Below are positions 23,675 to 32,291 of a DNA stretch of 64,000 bases, piece by piece. This DNA comes from [Clostridium] symbiosum. GTDB taxonomy: Bacteria > Bacillota > Clostridia > Lachnospirales > Lachnospiraceae. Location: NCBI GenBank assembly GCA_036419695.1, contig CP143946.1, positions 3,652,001 to 3,716,000 on the forward strand, written 5' to 3'. The notes under the pieces were generated by a model. That model was not told where the DNA came from and ran no database searches. It saw nothing but the letters and a program-made list of their open reading frames with translations. Positions within the stretch are counted from its first letter, which is position 1. Each line of letters opens with the position of its first letter. Made by a program: the position numbers and the translations under genes.

Positions 23675-26600
23675 CTAATCGATATCCTGATAATTTTCTT
23701 TCGGCCTCCTGCTCAGCAGTCCGTAATAAACAGGCAGCATAAACAACGCTACAACGACGCCGACCGCCAGTCCGCCAATATCTACAATCGCAATCCCCTG
23801 TGTCGTGGAACCGCTGCTTCCGATTGCCATAGCCATCGGGATCATGGAAAGAATCGTTGTTAAACTTGTCATCAGGATTGGGCGGATTCGGGTTGCCCCC
23901 GCCTCAATCAGGGCCGTATGTAAATCCATCTCCTGCCTGTACTGGTTCACCGTATCCACGTACAGGATACCGTTATTTACAACGGTTCCGATGAGGATCA
24001 GAAAACCAAGCAGCGTCGTCATACTGATGGTGACTCCGGTCATTTTCAGGAATCCGAAGGAACCCACCAGGCTGAACGGAATTGTTGTCATAACCATGAT
24101 GGAGAATTTCACCGACTCAAACTGGCTCGACATTACGACGAATACCAGGAATACGGCAATGGCAATGGCTGAGTAGAGAGAACTGAACTCCTCCTGCATC
24201 ATCCTGTCCCTGCTGTTGGTACCCAGCGTAATGGTTCCCGCCAGATTTGGTGAAATCACTTCACTGTCGATGGCTGCTTTGGTGTTTCCACCCGTGTAAT
24301 CTCCGCTGATCGTAATTTCATATGCTTTATCGGTCTTTGAAATAGAGGACGGGCTGTCTCTGAAAATGACGTCTGCAACCTGGGTCAGGGCCACTTTGCC
24401 GCCTTTTGAGTCGGTGAGAATAATGTCTTTCACCTGATCCACGGTTCTGTATTCCTCCTCCGGGTATTCCACCTGGACGGAAATCTCCTCGCCGTCCACT
24501 TTCAGTGTCGTGGCCTCGACGCCGCTGAGCATCTGGTTGACCGTGGAACCAATGGAGGAAGCGGTCAGGCCGTGGGCTTTTGCCATTACCGGGTCTACCT
24601 TCAGCGTAACGACAGGGGCATTATTTTCAATACTGGAATGGACATTGATGATGTCATCCCTCGCCGTCAGCTCCTTTACTATCTTGTCACTGACTTCCTT
24701 TAGTTCATCATACTGGGTGCCGTGCAGGAGTACCTCGTAGCCTCTCTGGCCTCCCATAAAGCTCATGGACGTGGACGCCGAGACGTCGATGGTGCAGTTT
24801 TCAATGTGATCCATCTCCTTCTGCCACAGATCGGCAACATCCACCGTGTCCATACTCCTTTTATCTTTCAGGTAGGCGGTAATGCTGCCGCTGTCCCCGT
24901 TGTAACGCAGCATATAGGAATCTACGTTATCATCAGCCGCTACGACAGCCTCGGCCTGTTCCAGGGCATCGCTTACTTTCTCCTGTAAAAGCCCCGGCCT
25001 CGTCTCAATGCTGACGCTGACCGTTCCGGTATCGTCGGAGGTCATAAGTTCCGCCTCCATCCCGGTCGCCATGTAAATGGTGGCGGCCATAATGGCGATG
25101 GAGGCCAGCATTACAATTCCCTTCCTTCTCAGCAGTTTTTCCATTACTCTGCGGTAAAACTGCTGGAACCGGTCTATCGGACGTGACATCAGGGCCTTCT
25201 GTGTCTCAATCGGTTTATAGAAGAGATAGCAGAGCGGAACAATCGTCATGGCCGACAAAAGAGAAGCCAGCATACAGAATACAACGGTGAAGCCCAGCGG
25301 CTTAAACATCTGGCCCGTCATTCCCTGGATTGCCGCCAGAGGAATAAACACAACACAGGTTGTGATGGTGGATCCGATAATGGAGTTTCCGACAATCGAT
25401 GTTCCTTCCAGAGCCGCCTTACCGTATCCGAGAATTCCCTTATCATCTCCCTCCGCCGTCGCCCTGAAACAGCTTTCCAGCACAACGATGGAGTTATCCA
25501 CCATCATTCCGACGCCGAGCACCAGGGCGCTCATCGTGATGACGTTCAGAGAGAAACCGGCTGCCGTGATTGCAATTAACGCCATCAGAATCGACGTGGG
25601 GATGGAACTTCCTACAATCAGGGATGCCTTATAATCTCCGAAAAACAGGAAAATGACAATCATGGAAATAATAACGGCCAGCACCATGGTCTCCGCCACA
25701 TCCATCAGCGAATCCATAATGCTCTCCGAAGTGTCGTTTGCCACATTGATATGCAGGTTCTCATCGGCTGCCTCAAGCGCCGTTATGGCATTTTTTACCG
25801 CACTGGAAACTTCCATAGCCGTACTGCTTTGCTGCTTTGTAATAGAAAGGGAAATCGTCTCCTCTCCGTTGTAGCGGGAAACCCCTCCCCTCTCCTCTTT
25901 GGCTTCGTAGATATTAGCCACATCGGAGAGCATAACCAGATCGCCTGTGGCGGTGGCAATCGGGATATCTTTCAGTTCATCCACCTTTTCCGTCTCCAGG
26001 GATGTCGTCACCGACAGTTCCAGGTTTCCGGCCACGGCCTCGCCGGAAGGATAGGCCAGGTTTGCCGAGCTGATGGCCGAAGTGACGTCGTTCATGGTCA
26101 GGCCATATTGTGTAAGTTTTTCAGAAAGAAGCTCAATCTTTACATATTCGGAGGAACCGCCCATGGCGCTCACTTCCGCTACCGAAGAAATACGTTCAAA
26201 CTCCGGCACAACATTCTGATCGACGTAATCGTAGAGATTATCCTGTTGTGAATGGCTGATGGAGAGCATCATCGTCGTTCCCGCATTCATGCTCATCTCC
26301 ATGATGGAGGTGTCCACATCGTCGGGAAGATTCCTCTCCGCATTCTCAAGCTGTTTTTTCAGATTGTCGTAAGCTTCATCCATATCGGTTCCGTAATCGT
26401 ATTCCAGCATTACCGTGGCGCTGCCGTCGTTTGATGAGGAACTCATGCTCTTTACGCCTTCCAGCGTGCTGATGGCATCCTCGATCGGCTCCGTCACCAG
26501 CTCGCAGATATCTTCCGGGCCTGCGCCGGAATAACTGGCCCTGACGATCAGCATCGGCGTCTCCATATCCGGCATCTGTTCCAGCTTTGCCGAGAAAATA

Positions 26601-26689
26601 GATGAGATGCCGAAAACGATGAGGCAGAGAAGCGCCATAACCGTAGTAACCGGATGTTTCAGGACGTACTTTGTAATTCCTCTTCCCAT
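23675..26689 (-). CDS. RND-family efflux transporter (AcrB/SwrC type)
   Basis: This 1004-residue protein has the RND layout: TM1 (TTVMALLCLIVFGISSIF), a large extracytoplasmic loop, TM2-6, a second loop, then TM7-12. TM4 contains GMMVDNSIVVLES, where AcrB has the proton-relay pair Asp-Asp; here the second residue is Asn. The late GTVVNNGILYVD motif in TM10 is typical of HAE-1 and SwrC-like members. It would export amphiphilic compounds using the proton or sodium gradient. It overlaps the MFP stop by one base (TAATG), so the two are coupled. The operon is divergent from the two-component system at 28281. Confidence 0.9.
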   Translation of the reverse strand: MGRGITKYVLKHPVTTVMALLCLIVFGISSIFSAKLEQMPDMETPMLIVRASYSGAGPEDICELVTEPIEDAISTLEGVKSMSSSSNDGSATVMLEYDYGTDMDEAYDNLKKQLENAERNLPDDVDTSIMEMSMNAGTTMMLSISHSQQDNLYDYVDQNVVPEFERISSVAEVSAMGGSSEYVKIELLSEKLTQYGLTMNDVTSAISSANLAYPSGEAVAGNLELSVTTSLETEKVDELKDIPIATATGDLVMLSDVANIYEAKEERGGVSRYNGEETISLSITKQQSSTAMEVSSAVKNAITALEAADENLHINVANDTSESIMDSLMDVAETMVLAVIISMIVIFLFFGDYKASLIVGSSIPTSILMALIAITAAGFSLNVITMSALVLGVGMMVDNSIVVLESCFRATAEGDDKGILGYGKAALEGTSIVGNSIIGSTITTCVVFIPLAAIQGMTGQMFKPLGFTVVFCMLASLLSAMTIVPLCYLFYKPIETQKALMSRPIDRFQQFYRRVMEKLLRRKGIVMLASIAIMAATIYMATGMEAELMTSDDTGTVSVSIETRPGLLQEKVSDALEQAEAVVAADDNVDSYMLRYNGDSGSITAYLKDKRSMDTVDVADLWQKEMDHIENCTIDVSASTSMSFMGGQRGYEVLLHGTQYDELKEVSDKIVKELTARDDIINVHSSIENNAPVVTLKVDPVMAKAHGLTASSIGSTVNQMLSGVEATTLKVDGEEISVQVEYPEEEYRTVDQVKDIILTDSKGGKVALTQVADVIFRDSPSSISKTDKAYEITISGDYTGGNTKAAIDSEVISPNLAGTITLGTNSRDRMMQEEFSSLYSAIAIAVFLVFVVMSSQFESVKFSIMVMTTIPFSLVGSFGFLKMTGVTISMTTLLGFLILIGTVVNNGILYVDTVNQYRQEMDLHTALIEAGATRIRPILMTSLTTILSMIPMAMAIGSSGSTTQGIAIVDIGGLAVGVVVALFMLPVYYGLLSRRPKENYQDID

Positions 26690-27870
26690 TAATTATCCCC
26701 TCCCGCCGGTTTTTCTCCCGCTGGATCGCCTGCATCTGCAAGCGCCTGCGTGGTATCTTCCTCCGTCTTTAAATTGACCGTAGAACCCTCGTAGAGCTGG
26801 GAACTCCATGTGCTGACCACCATTTCTTCCGCCGTCAGGCCGGAGCGTATCTCCGCTTTCTCCGAATCGTAAAGGCCGACTTCCACCTCTTTTTTATGGA
26901 TAACCCCATCTTCATATACGTAAACATTTCCTACGCCTCCGTCATAATAAATGGCATCCACGGGCACTGTCATCACGTTGTCGGCCCTTTCGGAAACCAC
27001 CTTCACCTTGACCACGCTGCCCGTGGCCACGGAATTGACTTCCGTCAGATCTGCTTTTATCTTGAAAAGGCCGTTTGAATCATCCACCATGGTGCTGATA
27101 TCGCTGATTACACCCTCATAGGAATTTCCATCTCTCTCGATTGTCATCTTATCGCCCTGGCTCAGATTCTGGACCACATTTTCCGTTACATAAAAGGAAA
27201 CTCTCTTGTTGCCCTGGCCTGAAATGACACAGAGCTGGGCAGACTGGTTTACGCGGTCATACACCTCAAGATCGCAGCTCTCTATCTTTCCTCCGATGGG
27301 GGCTGTTATGGAACTGTATTCCACCTGCTTTTCGTAGGCCAGCTTTGCCGATTCATACTGCAGTCTGGCGCTCTTTACATTGTTCTGGTACTGTTCCCAT
27401 TCCTGGTCGGATATGTCGCCTCCCTGATATAGAAGCTGCATCCTGTTCAGGGTGCTCTGGGCCTCCGACAGGGAAATCGCCGCCGAATCCATGGAATTTT
27501 TGGCGGTGTCCACCTGTTCCGTGTCAATGGTGCACAAAAGCTGCCCCGCTTCCACCGTATCTCCTGCTTTGACGAGAACGGAAGTTACATCTCCTCCCGC
27601 TTTTGCGTAAACATAAACCACATCCGCCGGTTCCACCGTCCCCACCAGGCTGGTCGTCTTCTCAAGACTGCCGATCCCCGGAACCTCCGCTTTTACCGTT
27701 GCGACATTGTTCATCTCCTGGCCGCCCATCATCCCGGCCGGCATGGATTTTTCTTTTCCGCCCCTGGCCGCTGCCGCCGCAACCAGAACAATCAGAATAA
27801 CGGCTGCCGCTGTTAGTTTCTTCCTCTTCTTAGCTGCTTTTATAAACGAGTTTACTTTCTCCTTTATCAT
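26689..27870 (-). CDS. RND efflux membrane fusion protein
   Basis: This 393-residue periplasmic-adaptor-type protein is anchored by an N-terminal helix (residues 17-35). The biotinyl-lipoyl-like halves are AGGDVTSVLVKAGDTVEAGQ near residue 90 and SSITAPIGGKIESCDLEVYD near 205, separated by a short coiled coil, then beta-barrel and MP domains. It would join the RND pump to the TolC-like proteins. The tail is Glu/Asp and Gly-rich. AGGAGG precedes the ATG, with promoter and direct repeats upstream at 27994-28052. First gene of the efflux operon. Confidence 0.88.
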   Translation of the reverse strand: MIKEKVNSFIKAAKKRKKLTAAAVILIVLVAAAAARGGKEKSMPAGMMGGQEMNNVATVKAEVPGIGSLEKTTSLVGTVEPADVVYVYAKAGGDVTSVLVKAGDTVEAGQLLCTIDTEQVDTAKNSMDSAAISLSEAQSTLNRMQLLYQGGDISDQEWEQYQNNVKSARLQYESAKLAYEKQVEYSSITAPIGGKIESCDLEVYDRVNQSAQLCVISGQGNKRVSFYVTENVVQNLSQGDKMTIERDGNSYEGVISDISTMVDDSNGLFKIKADLTEVNSVATGSVVKVKVVSERADNVMTVPVDAIYYDGGVGNVYVYEDGVIHKKEVEVGLYDSEKAEIRSGLTAEEMVVSTWSSQLYEGSTVNLKTEEDTTQALADAGDPAGEKPAGGDN

Positions 27871-27993
27871 TATCTGGTCCTCCTCACTGACCGGTGTGGG
27901 AATCCCGGCCTACTGCCCGCAGTACTGCAACCCCTGTAAAAAAGCGATTCTGCACACAATGGCATTCCCCACCTCAGGTTTTAAATTGAGCGT

Positions 27994-28052
27994 AGTATAT
28001 CACTCCTGTTTAAATGGAAAATCAACTGAACATGAACTGAATATAAACTAAC
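27994..28052 (-). promoter_or_regulatory. Efflux operon promoter with 11-bp direct repeats
   Basis: Minus-strand -10 TATACT (27994-27999) is preceded by three direct repeats, 11 bases apart (plus-strand AACTGAA at 28024-28030 and 28035-28041, AACTAAC at 28046-28052). Tandem sites with 11-base period upstream of a weak -35 are typical for OmpR-type regulators; the divergently encoded regulator at 28281 is the obvious candidate. Confidence 0.6.
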
Positions 28053-28113
28053 CGTGATTTTTTTGTGTTCTCTTCCGTTTTTTAAAAATATTCCTGTAAT
28101 TGGGCTTCCGGTT

Positions 28114-28119
28114 TATAAT
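28114..28119 (+). promoter_or_regulatory. -10 element of the efflux two-component system
   Basis: A perfect TATAAT lies 160 bases upstream of the regulator start. No good -35 is visible at 17 bases (TTCCTG). The 89-bp MITE separates it from the gene. Confidence 0.4.
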
Positions 28120-28159
28120 TAGTTCATAAAGATGTGATATGAATTTTAGAAATGATATG

Positions 28160-28248
28160 GTAACGATTCAGTCGGATGTATACCCGATAAGGCGGGGCAG
28201 GCTCTGTGCATCTTCGTGACTATGAGGGAGGTACGACTGAATCGTTAC
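28160..28248. mobile_element. 89-bp MITE with 8-bp target duplication
   Basis: GTAACGATTCAGTCG (28160-28174) and its exact complement (28234-28248) are 15-base terminal inverted repeats. They are flanked by a perfect direct repeat ATGATATG (28152-28159 and 28249-28256), an eight-base target duplication. It has no coding capacity, so it must have been moved by a transposase encoded elsewhere. It lies in the leader of the response regulator gene. Confidence 0.85.
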
Positions 28249-28280
28249 ATGATATGTTTGATTGAACGGAGGATAAATAT

Positions 28281-28958
28281 ATGTTTCATGTTCTGGTCGT
28301 AGAAGACGACGTTAAACTGCGTTCCCTGTTCTGCACCGTCTTAAACCGCAGCGGGTATCTGGCCGTTCCGGCGGCGGACGGAAAAGAGGCACTTGAACTT
28401 TTGGACACCGAATATATTGATTTGATTATTTCCGATGTCATGATGCCGGGGATGGATGGCTATGAGTTAATCCGGACGCTGAGGGGAAACGGGTACACGC
28501 TCCCGATTCTTATTATTACAGCCAAAGAACGGTTTGAAGACAAACAGGAAGGGTTCCTCGCCGGAACCGATGATTACATGGTAAAACCCATTGATGTAAA
28601 CGAGATGGTCCTAAGGGTCGGCGCCCTGTTAAAGCGCGCCAGAATCGCCACGGACCGCCGGATCACATGCGGCGATACCACGCTCAATTACGATGCCCTG
28701 ACCGTGACCATAAACGGGGAAGAGACACTGCTCCCGCAAAAGGAGTTCTATCTGCTCTATAAACTGTTGTCCTACCCCAACAAGATTTTTACCAGACAGC
28801 AGCTTATGGATGAAATTTGGGGAATGGACTCCACCTCGGATGAAAGAACCGTGGATGTCCACGTTAACCGGCTGCGGGAACGTTTCCGTGACTGCGACGA
28901 TTTTCTGATCATGACCGTGAGAGGTCTGGGATATAAGGTGGTGAAATCCGAACTATGA
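28281..28958 (+). CDS. OmpR-family response regulator of efflux operon
   Basis: This 225-residue protein has a receiver domain (acidic residues Glu8-Asp9-Asp10, phosphoacceptor Asp52 in LIISDVMMPGMDG, Lys in MVKPID) and a winged-helix output domain ending IMTVRGLGYKVV. ACGGAGGA precedes the ATG. It overlaps the kinase gene by four bases (ATGA). Together they form a two-component system divergent from the RND operon, whose promoter carries the 11-base repeats expected for this family. Control of efflux is inferred from position. The leader has been split by a MITE. Confidence 0.92.
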   Translation: MFHVLVVEDDVKLRSLFCTVLNRSGYLAVPAADGKEALELLDTEYIDLIISDVMMPGMDGYELIRTLRGNGYTLPILIITAKERFEDKQEGFLAGTDDYMVKPIDVNEMVLRVGALLKRARIATDRRITCGDTTLNYDALTVTINGEETLLPQKEFYLLYKLLSYPNKIFTRQQLMDEIWGMDSTSDERTVDVHVNRLRERFRDCDDFLIMTVRGLGYKVVKSEL

Positions 28959-30010
28959 AAAAGAAACGCTTTCATCTTCCACAGTATTGGTTTTTTATGC
29001 TGATTCTGATATTTATCACTTTGTCTGTAATGCCGCTGATGGCAGGTTTTCTGGTTAATATCATAGCAAATGGGGAGGAACGGAAAATCCGTTTCCTGCA
29101 GTTCAACCCCTTTTTCCCCAGCCTGATTTTCTTACTGAGCAGCGTCTTTATCAGTTTCGGCATCTCTCTGTGGTTATGGTTCAAGGTGCTGGTTCCTCTG
29201 GGCAATATCAGCCAGGCCGCAAAGCAGGTTGCGAAAGGCGATTTCACGATACAGGTGGAGGCCGGGAAATCGCTCGGGGAACTGCGGGAACTGACCGACA
29301 ATTTCAACCGGATGGTACAGGAGCTGGGAAGCATCGAGTCTTTCCGGAACGACTTTGTGACGAATATTTCCCATGAATTTAAAACTCCCCTTGCGGCTAT
29401 TGAGGGCTATGCCACCCTGCTTCAGGAACCTTCCCTCTCGGAGGAGGATAAAAACGAATATATCCGCATTATAATGGACAGCACGAAGCAGCTCTCCTCC
29501 ATGGCCGGCAATATCCTCATGCTCTCCCGTCTGGAAAAGCAGGAAATTATAACCGGACAGTCAAACTTTAAGCTGGACGAGCAGATACGCCAAGCCCTGC
29601 TTATGCTGGAACCTCTCTGGGAAAAAAAGCATCTGGATCTGGACATTGACCTGCCTCCCGTCCGCTATTTCGGCAATGCAGATCTTCTGATGCAGGTATG
29701 GCTGAACCTGTTCCAAAACGCAGTCAAATTCACGCCCGCGGGCGGCAGCATCGCCGCTTCCATGCAGGTTCTGCCGGAATCTGTGGAGATCACGATTTCA
29801 GATACCGGGATTGGAATGGACGAAAATACCATGCGGCGCGTATTTGAGAAATTCTACAGCGCCAATAAGGAGCTGGGACGCAGCGGAAACGGGCTGGGAC
29901 TGTCGATTACGAAGCGGATTGTGGAGCTGTCCGGCGGGACAATCTCGGTGGAGAGCAGGGTGGATGAAGGGAGCTGTTTTAAGGTGATTCTGCCGCGGGT
30001 GTTGAATTGA
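28955..30010 (+). CDS. Membrane sensor histidine kinase of efflux system
   Basis: This 351-residue kinase has two transmembrane helices (about residues 11-32 and 50-75) with a very short external loop of about 20 residues, a HAMP linker (LVPLGNISQAAKQVAKGDF), a HisKA domain with His140 in TNISHEFKTPLAAIEGY, and an HATPase domain (NLFQNAVKFTPAGG, DTGIGM, GNGLGLS). The tiny loop suggests that it senses the membrane itself or a partner, as do the intramembrane-sensing kinases (BceS type) controlling antimicrobial export. Translation is coupled to the regulator. Repeat family A begins at the stop codon. Confidence 0.92.
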   Translation: MKKKRFHLPQYWFFMLILIFITLSVMPLMAGFLVNIIANGEERKIRFLQFNPFFPSLIFLLSSVFISFGISLWLWFKVLVPLGNISQAAKQVAKGDFTIQVEAGKSLGELRELTDNFNRMVQELGSIESFRNDFVTNISHEFKTPLAAIEGYATLLQEPSLSEEDKNEYIRIIMDSTKQLSSMAGNILMLSRLEKQEIITGQSNFKLDEQIRQALLMLEPLWEKKHLDLDIDLPPVRYFGNADLLMQVWLNLFQNAVKFTPAGGSIAASMQVLPESVEITISDTGIGMDENTMRRVFEKFYSANKELGRSGNGLGLSITKRIVELSGGTISVESRVDEGSCFKVILPRVLN

Positions 30011-30471
30011 GGAATGAGAACGCCGCCGGACGGTCGGGGGGGCGGGATGGTGAGGGGGAGGTTGTGAGTCATCAGTCCCGGTTTGGAGGTTGTCGCGGGT
30101 GGGGAATACGGGCAGAAAAAGTTCCTTCGGGAAACGCTTGCGCTCTTCGAAGTGCATAACAGTACTAAGGTGCCAAAATACGCCACCTAAGTACTGATGG
30201 ACTTCCAGGTTCCCTCCGGAATCTTTTTGGTTACTGTCCACTCCGTGCCCAGCAACACGCTTCGCGATGCACAGAAACGGTAAAAAACACCGTTTCGCGC
30301 CGCAGCCCTCGGGTTTTGTGTGACTTACGCTGCACTGCACTCACACAAAACACCTCGCGGAATACAACCTGCTCAGGGTAACAGACTCTTTCCTCTGCCC
30401 TTTATAACCACCGGGACTGAAGACGCGAAGGTTGTCGCCATCCCATACCCCGGCCTGCGGCCGCTGAATTG
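30009..30471. repeat. Dispersed repeat, family A copy 3, with nested insertion
   Basis: It matches 12058-12371 and begins at the kinase stop codon. One arm (GTCATCAGTCCCGG, 30068-30081) has one change from its partner at 30411-30424. The apical hairpin is a perfect AGTACT, A, AGGTG ... CACCT, A, AGTACT (30161-30195). About 162 bases of another repeat family (30230-30391, starting GTTACTGTCCAC and ending near GGGTAACAG) interrupt the right arm. Confidence 0.85.
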
Positions 30472-31062
30472 TTCTTATTCCTTCAAAGGGGGAGGTATTG
30501 TCGCTGCCACTACATTTCCTCGTATTTCAGGCGAATGCCTCCCAATATTGTCAAGTGATTTTCTGTATGGTATTCAATTGATGAATCTGAGCTTTGGCGC
30601 CTGACCTATCCTTAAATAACTATTGAATTTTTCAATTCATCATTAAATTTAGCTTTGGATTTTTCTCTGAATCCATCCCGAAATACCTTCTTAAAGTAAT
30701 AGATTCACGACGACATAGTGGACGCAACAATACCTCCCTCCACACTTGACGAAAGAGACAGTCAGCCCCTGAAGCCGGCGGACGGGGCAATACACTTCGC
30801 TGAGTCTTCAGTCCCGTCGACAACCTGTCCGGGGAAGGAAGGAGAAAAGATTCCGAAGGGGACATTGGAATCCGCCGGTGCTTGATGAGGTTTTTTCGAA
30901 TCTAGCACCCGTTGCGCATTCCACAAGCGAGAGCGGGTCCCCGTAGGAATCTTTTCTCCTGGATTCCCCCTCACCACACCCTATAAACCGGGACTGAAGA
31001 CTCATACACACCCTCCCACTCCCCCGTCCGCCGTCTTACAGAGGCGTCCTCGCAACTCAACT
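30472..31062. repeat. Dispersed repeat, family B copy 2 (longest)
   Basis: It matches 12373-12854 and keeps an outer left arm (GGGGGAGGTATTGTCGCTGCC near 30488) that is complementary to the right-hand segment near 30720-30745. GAGTCTTCAGTCCCG is at 30802-30816 and its exact complement at 30989-31003. The apex at 30879-30907 reads TGCT, T, GAT ... ATC, T, AGCA, where copy 1 has AGC/GCT. It lies between convergent genes. Confidence 0.85.
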
Positions 31063-31093
31063 AAATCCCCACCTTTAAGAATCTGGAATGATA

Positions 31094-31158
31094 AAAATGC
31101 CCTGCGTTCTGTATAGTCTCATATTTAAGAGAATACGGAAGTCAGGGCATTTTTTGAT
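31094..31158. terminator. Bidirectional terminator downstream of xerD
   Basis: AAAAATGCCCTG and CAGGGCATTTTT form the outer stem, with a further stem (CGTTCTGTAT with ATACGGAAG) inside. T runs are present on both strands. It serves the leftward xerD transcript. Confidence 0.75.
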
Positions 31159-31227
31159 ATATATTTTCTAATACATATTTTATTATGCATGTTCATTTTA
31201 GATATTTTATATTGTTATTTGCTCTCC

Positions 31228-32097
31228 TTAACGTTTGCCGACATATGCGGCATACATCTGCGTGGTTGCAACATCCGAGTGGCCAAGGATGACCTGGACG
31301 GCTTTCATGTCGGCGCCGCCGCCTATCAGGTGGGCTGCGAATGAGTGGCGCAGGGTATGGGGGGTGATGTCGGAATCAATTCCGGCTTTGTCACCATAGT
31401 ATTTGATGATCTTCCAGAAACCCTGACGGCTCATCTGGCCGCCGTTGCAGTTTACGAAAAGCCAGTCCGATTCTTTCTTCTTTGTCAGCTCCGGGCGGGC
31501 GTTCTGTATGTAATCTTCCATTGCGCTCTTGGCTACTCTGCTGAACGGGATGGTTCTGTCTTTCCCGCCGTCGTGGCAGGTGATGAATCCGATGCTCATG
31601 TTGATATTCGACAGCGTCAGGTTCATCAGTTCCGATACACGGATCCCGGTTGCATAGAGAAGCTCCAGCATGGCCTTGTCCCTGATTTCTTTCGGGGAAC
31701 GGCCGGACGGCTGTCTGAGTAAGGCCGTGACTTCCTCTACCGTGAGGATGACCGGCGCCTTCTTTTCGATCTTCGGGGCATGTACCAGTTCGGCCGGATT
31801 GCGCCTTATCTTTCCCTCCGAAAATTCATAGTGGAAAAATGCTTTCATGGATGCCAGCATACGGGATATGGTGGTGGTCGCCTTTCCTTCCTTTTCCATA
31901 AAAAGGATGTAGGACGTAAGACTGGTCTTTGTAACTTTCCCAGCCTCGGTAATTCCTCTCTCCGCCATATAGGCTGCCATCTGTAAAAGATCCCGGTGAT
32001 ATGATAAAACGGTGTTCCGGGACATCTTTTTGACCTCCTGCAGGTATTTTATAAAAATTTCTATTTCTGCTACCATACTACTGTTTCCCCTATCCAT
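31228..32097 (-). CDS. xerD: Tyrosine recombinase XerD
   Basis: This 289-residue recombinase has the N-terminal SAM-like domain (FIKYLQEVKKMSRNTVLSYH) and a full catalytic set: Arg in ATGIRVSELMNL, Lys in DGGKDRTIP, His-x-x-Arg in THTLRHSFAAHL, His in LGHSDVATTQ and Tyr in QMYAAY. With XerC it resolves chromosome dimers at dif. The frame is open to 32199, but the ATG at 32097 has GGAGGAAAG four bases upstream and gives the usual length. The order nudF, spoIIM, xerD on one strand resembles the Bacillus subtilis nudF-yqkK-spoIIM-ripX order, which supports a housekeeping XerD rather than a mobile integrase. Confidence 0.88.
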   Translation of the reverse strand: MDRGNSSMVAEIEIFIKYLQEVKKMSRNTVLSYHRDLLQMAAYMAERGITEAGKVTKTSLTSYILFMEKEGKATTTISRMLASMKAFFHYEFSEGKIRRNPAELVHAPKIEKKAPVILTVEEVTALLRQPSGRSPKEIRDKAMLELLYATGIRVSELMNLTLSNINMSIGFITCHDGGKDRTIPFSRVAKSAMEDYIQNARPELTKKKESDWLFVNCNGGQMSRQGFWKIIKYYGDKAGIDSDITPHTLRHSFAAHLIGGGADMKAVQVILGHSDVATTQMYAAYVGKR

Positions 32098-32291
32098 CTT
32101 TCCTCCAAAACAAGGCAAAAAACAGCCTGTACGTAACATTATATATACATTTTTTGATAAAATCAAACACATTTTTCCCACTTTTATGGTATTTTCCAAC
32201 TGATTAACATAAAAAATACAACATGTTGGAAGGCAGGTTTGGCCTCCCCTACATGTTGTTAAAAATATTTTAAATATTTTTTAAGTTTTTT

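Noticed and set aside
31228..32199. XerD gene as the integrase of a second mobile element
   Set aside because: Synteny with nudF and spoIIM matches the housekeeping order, and base composition matches the chromosome.
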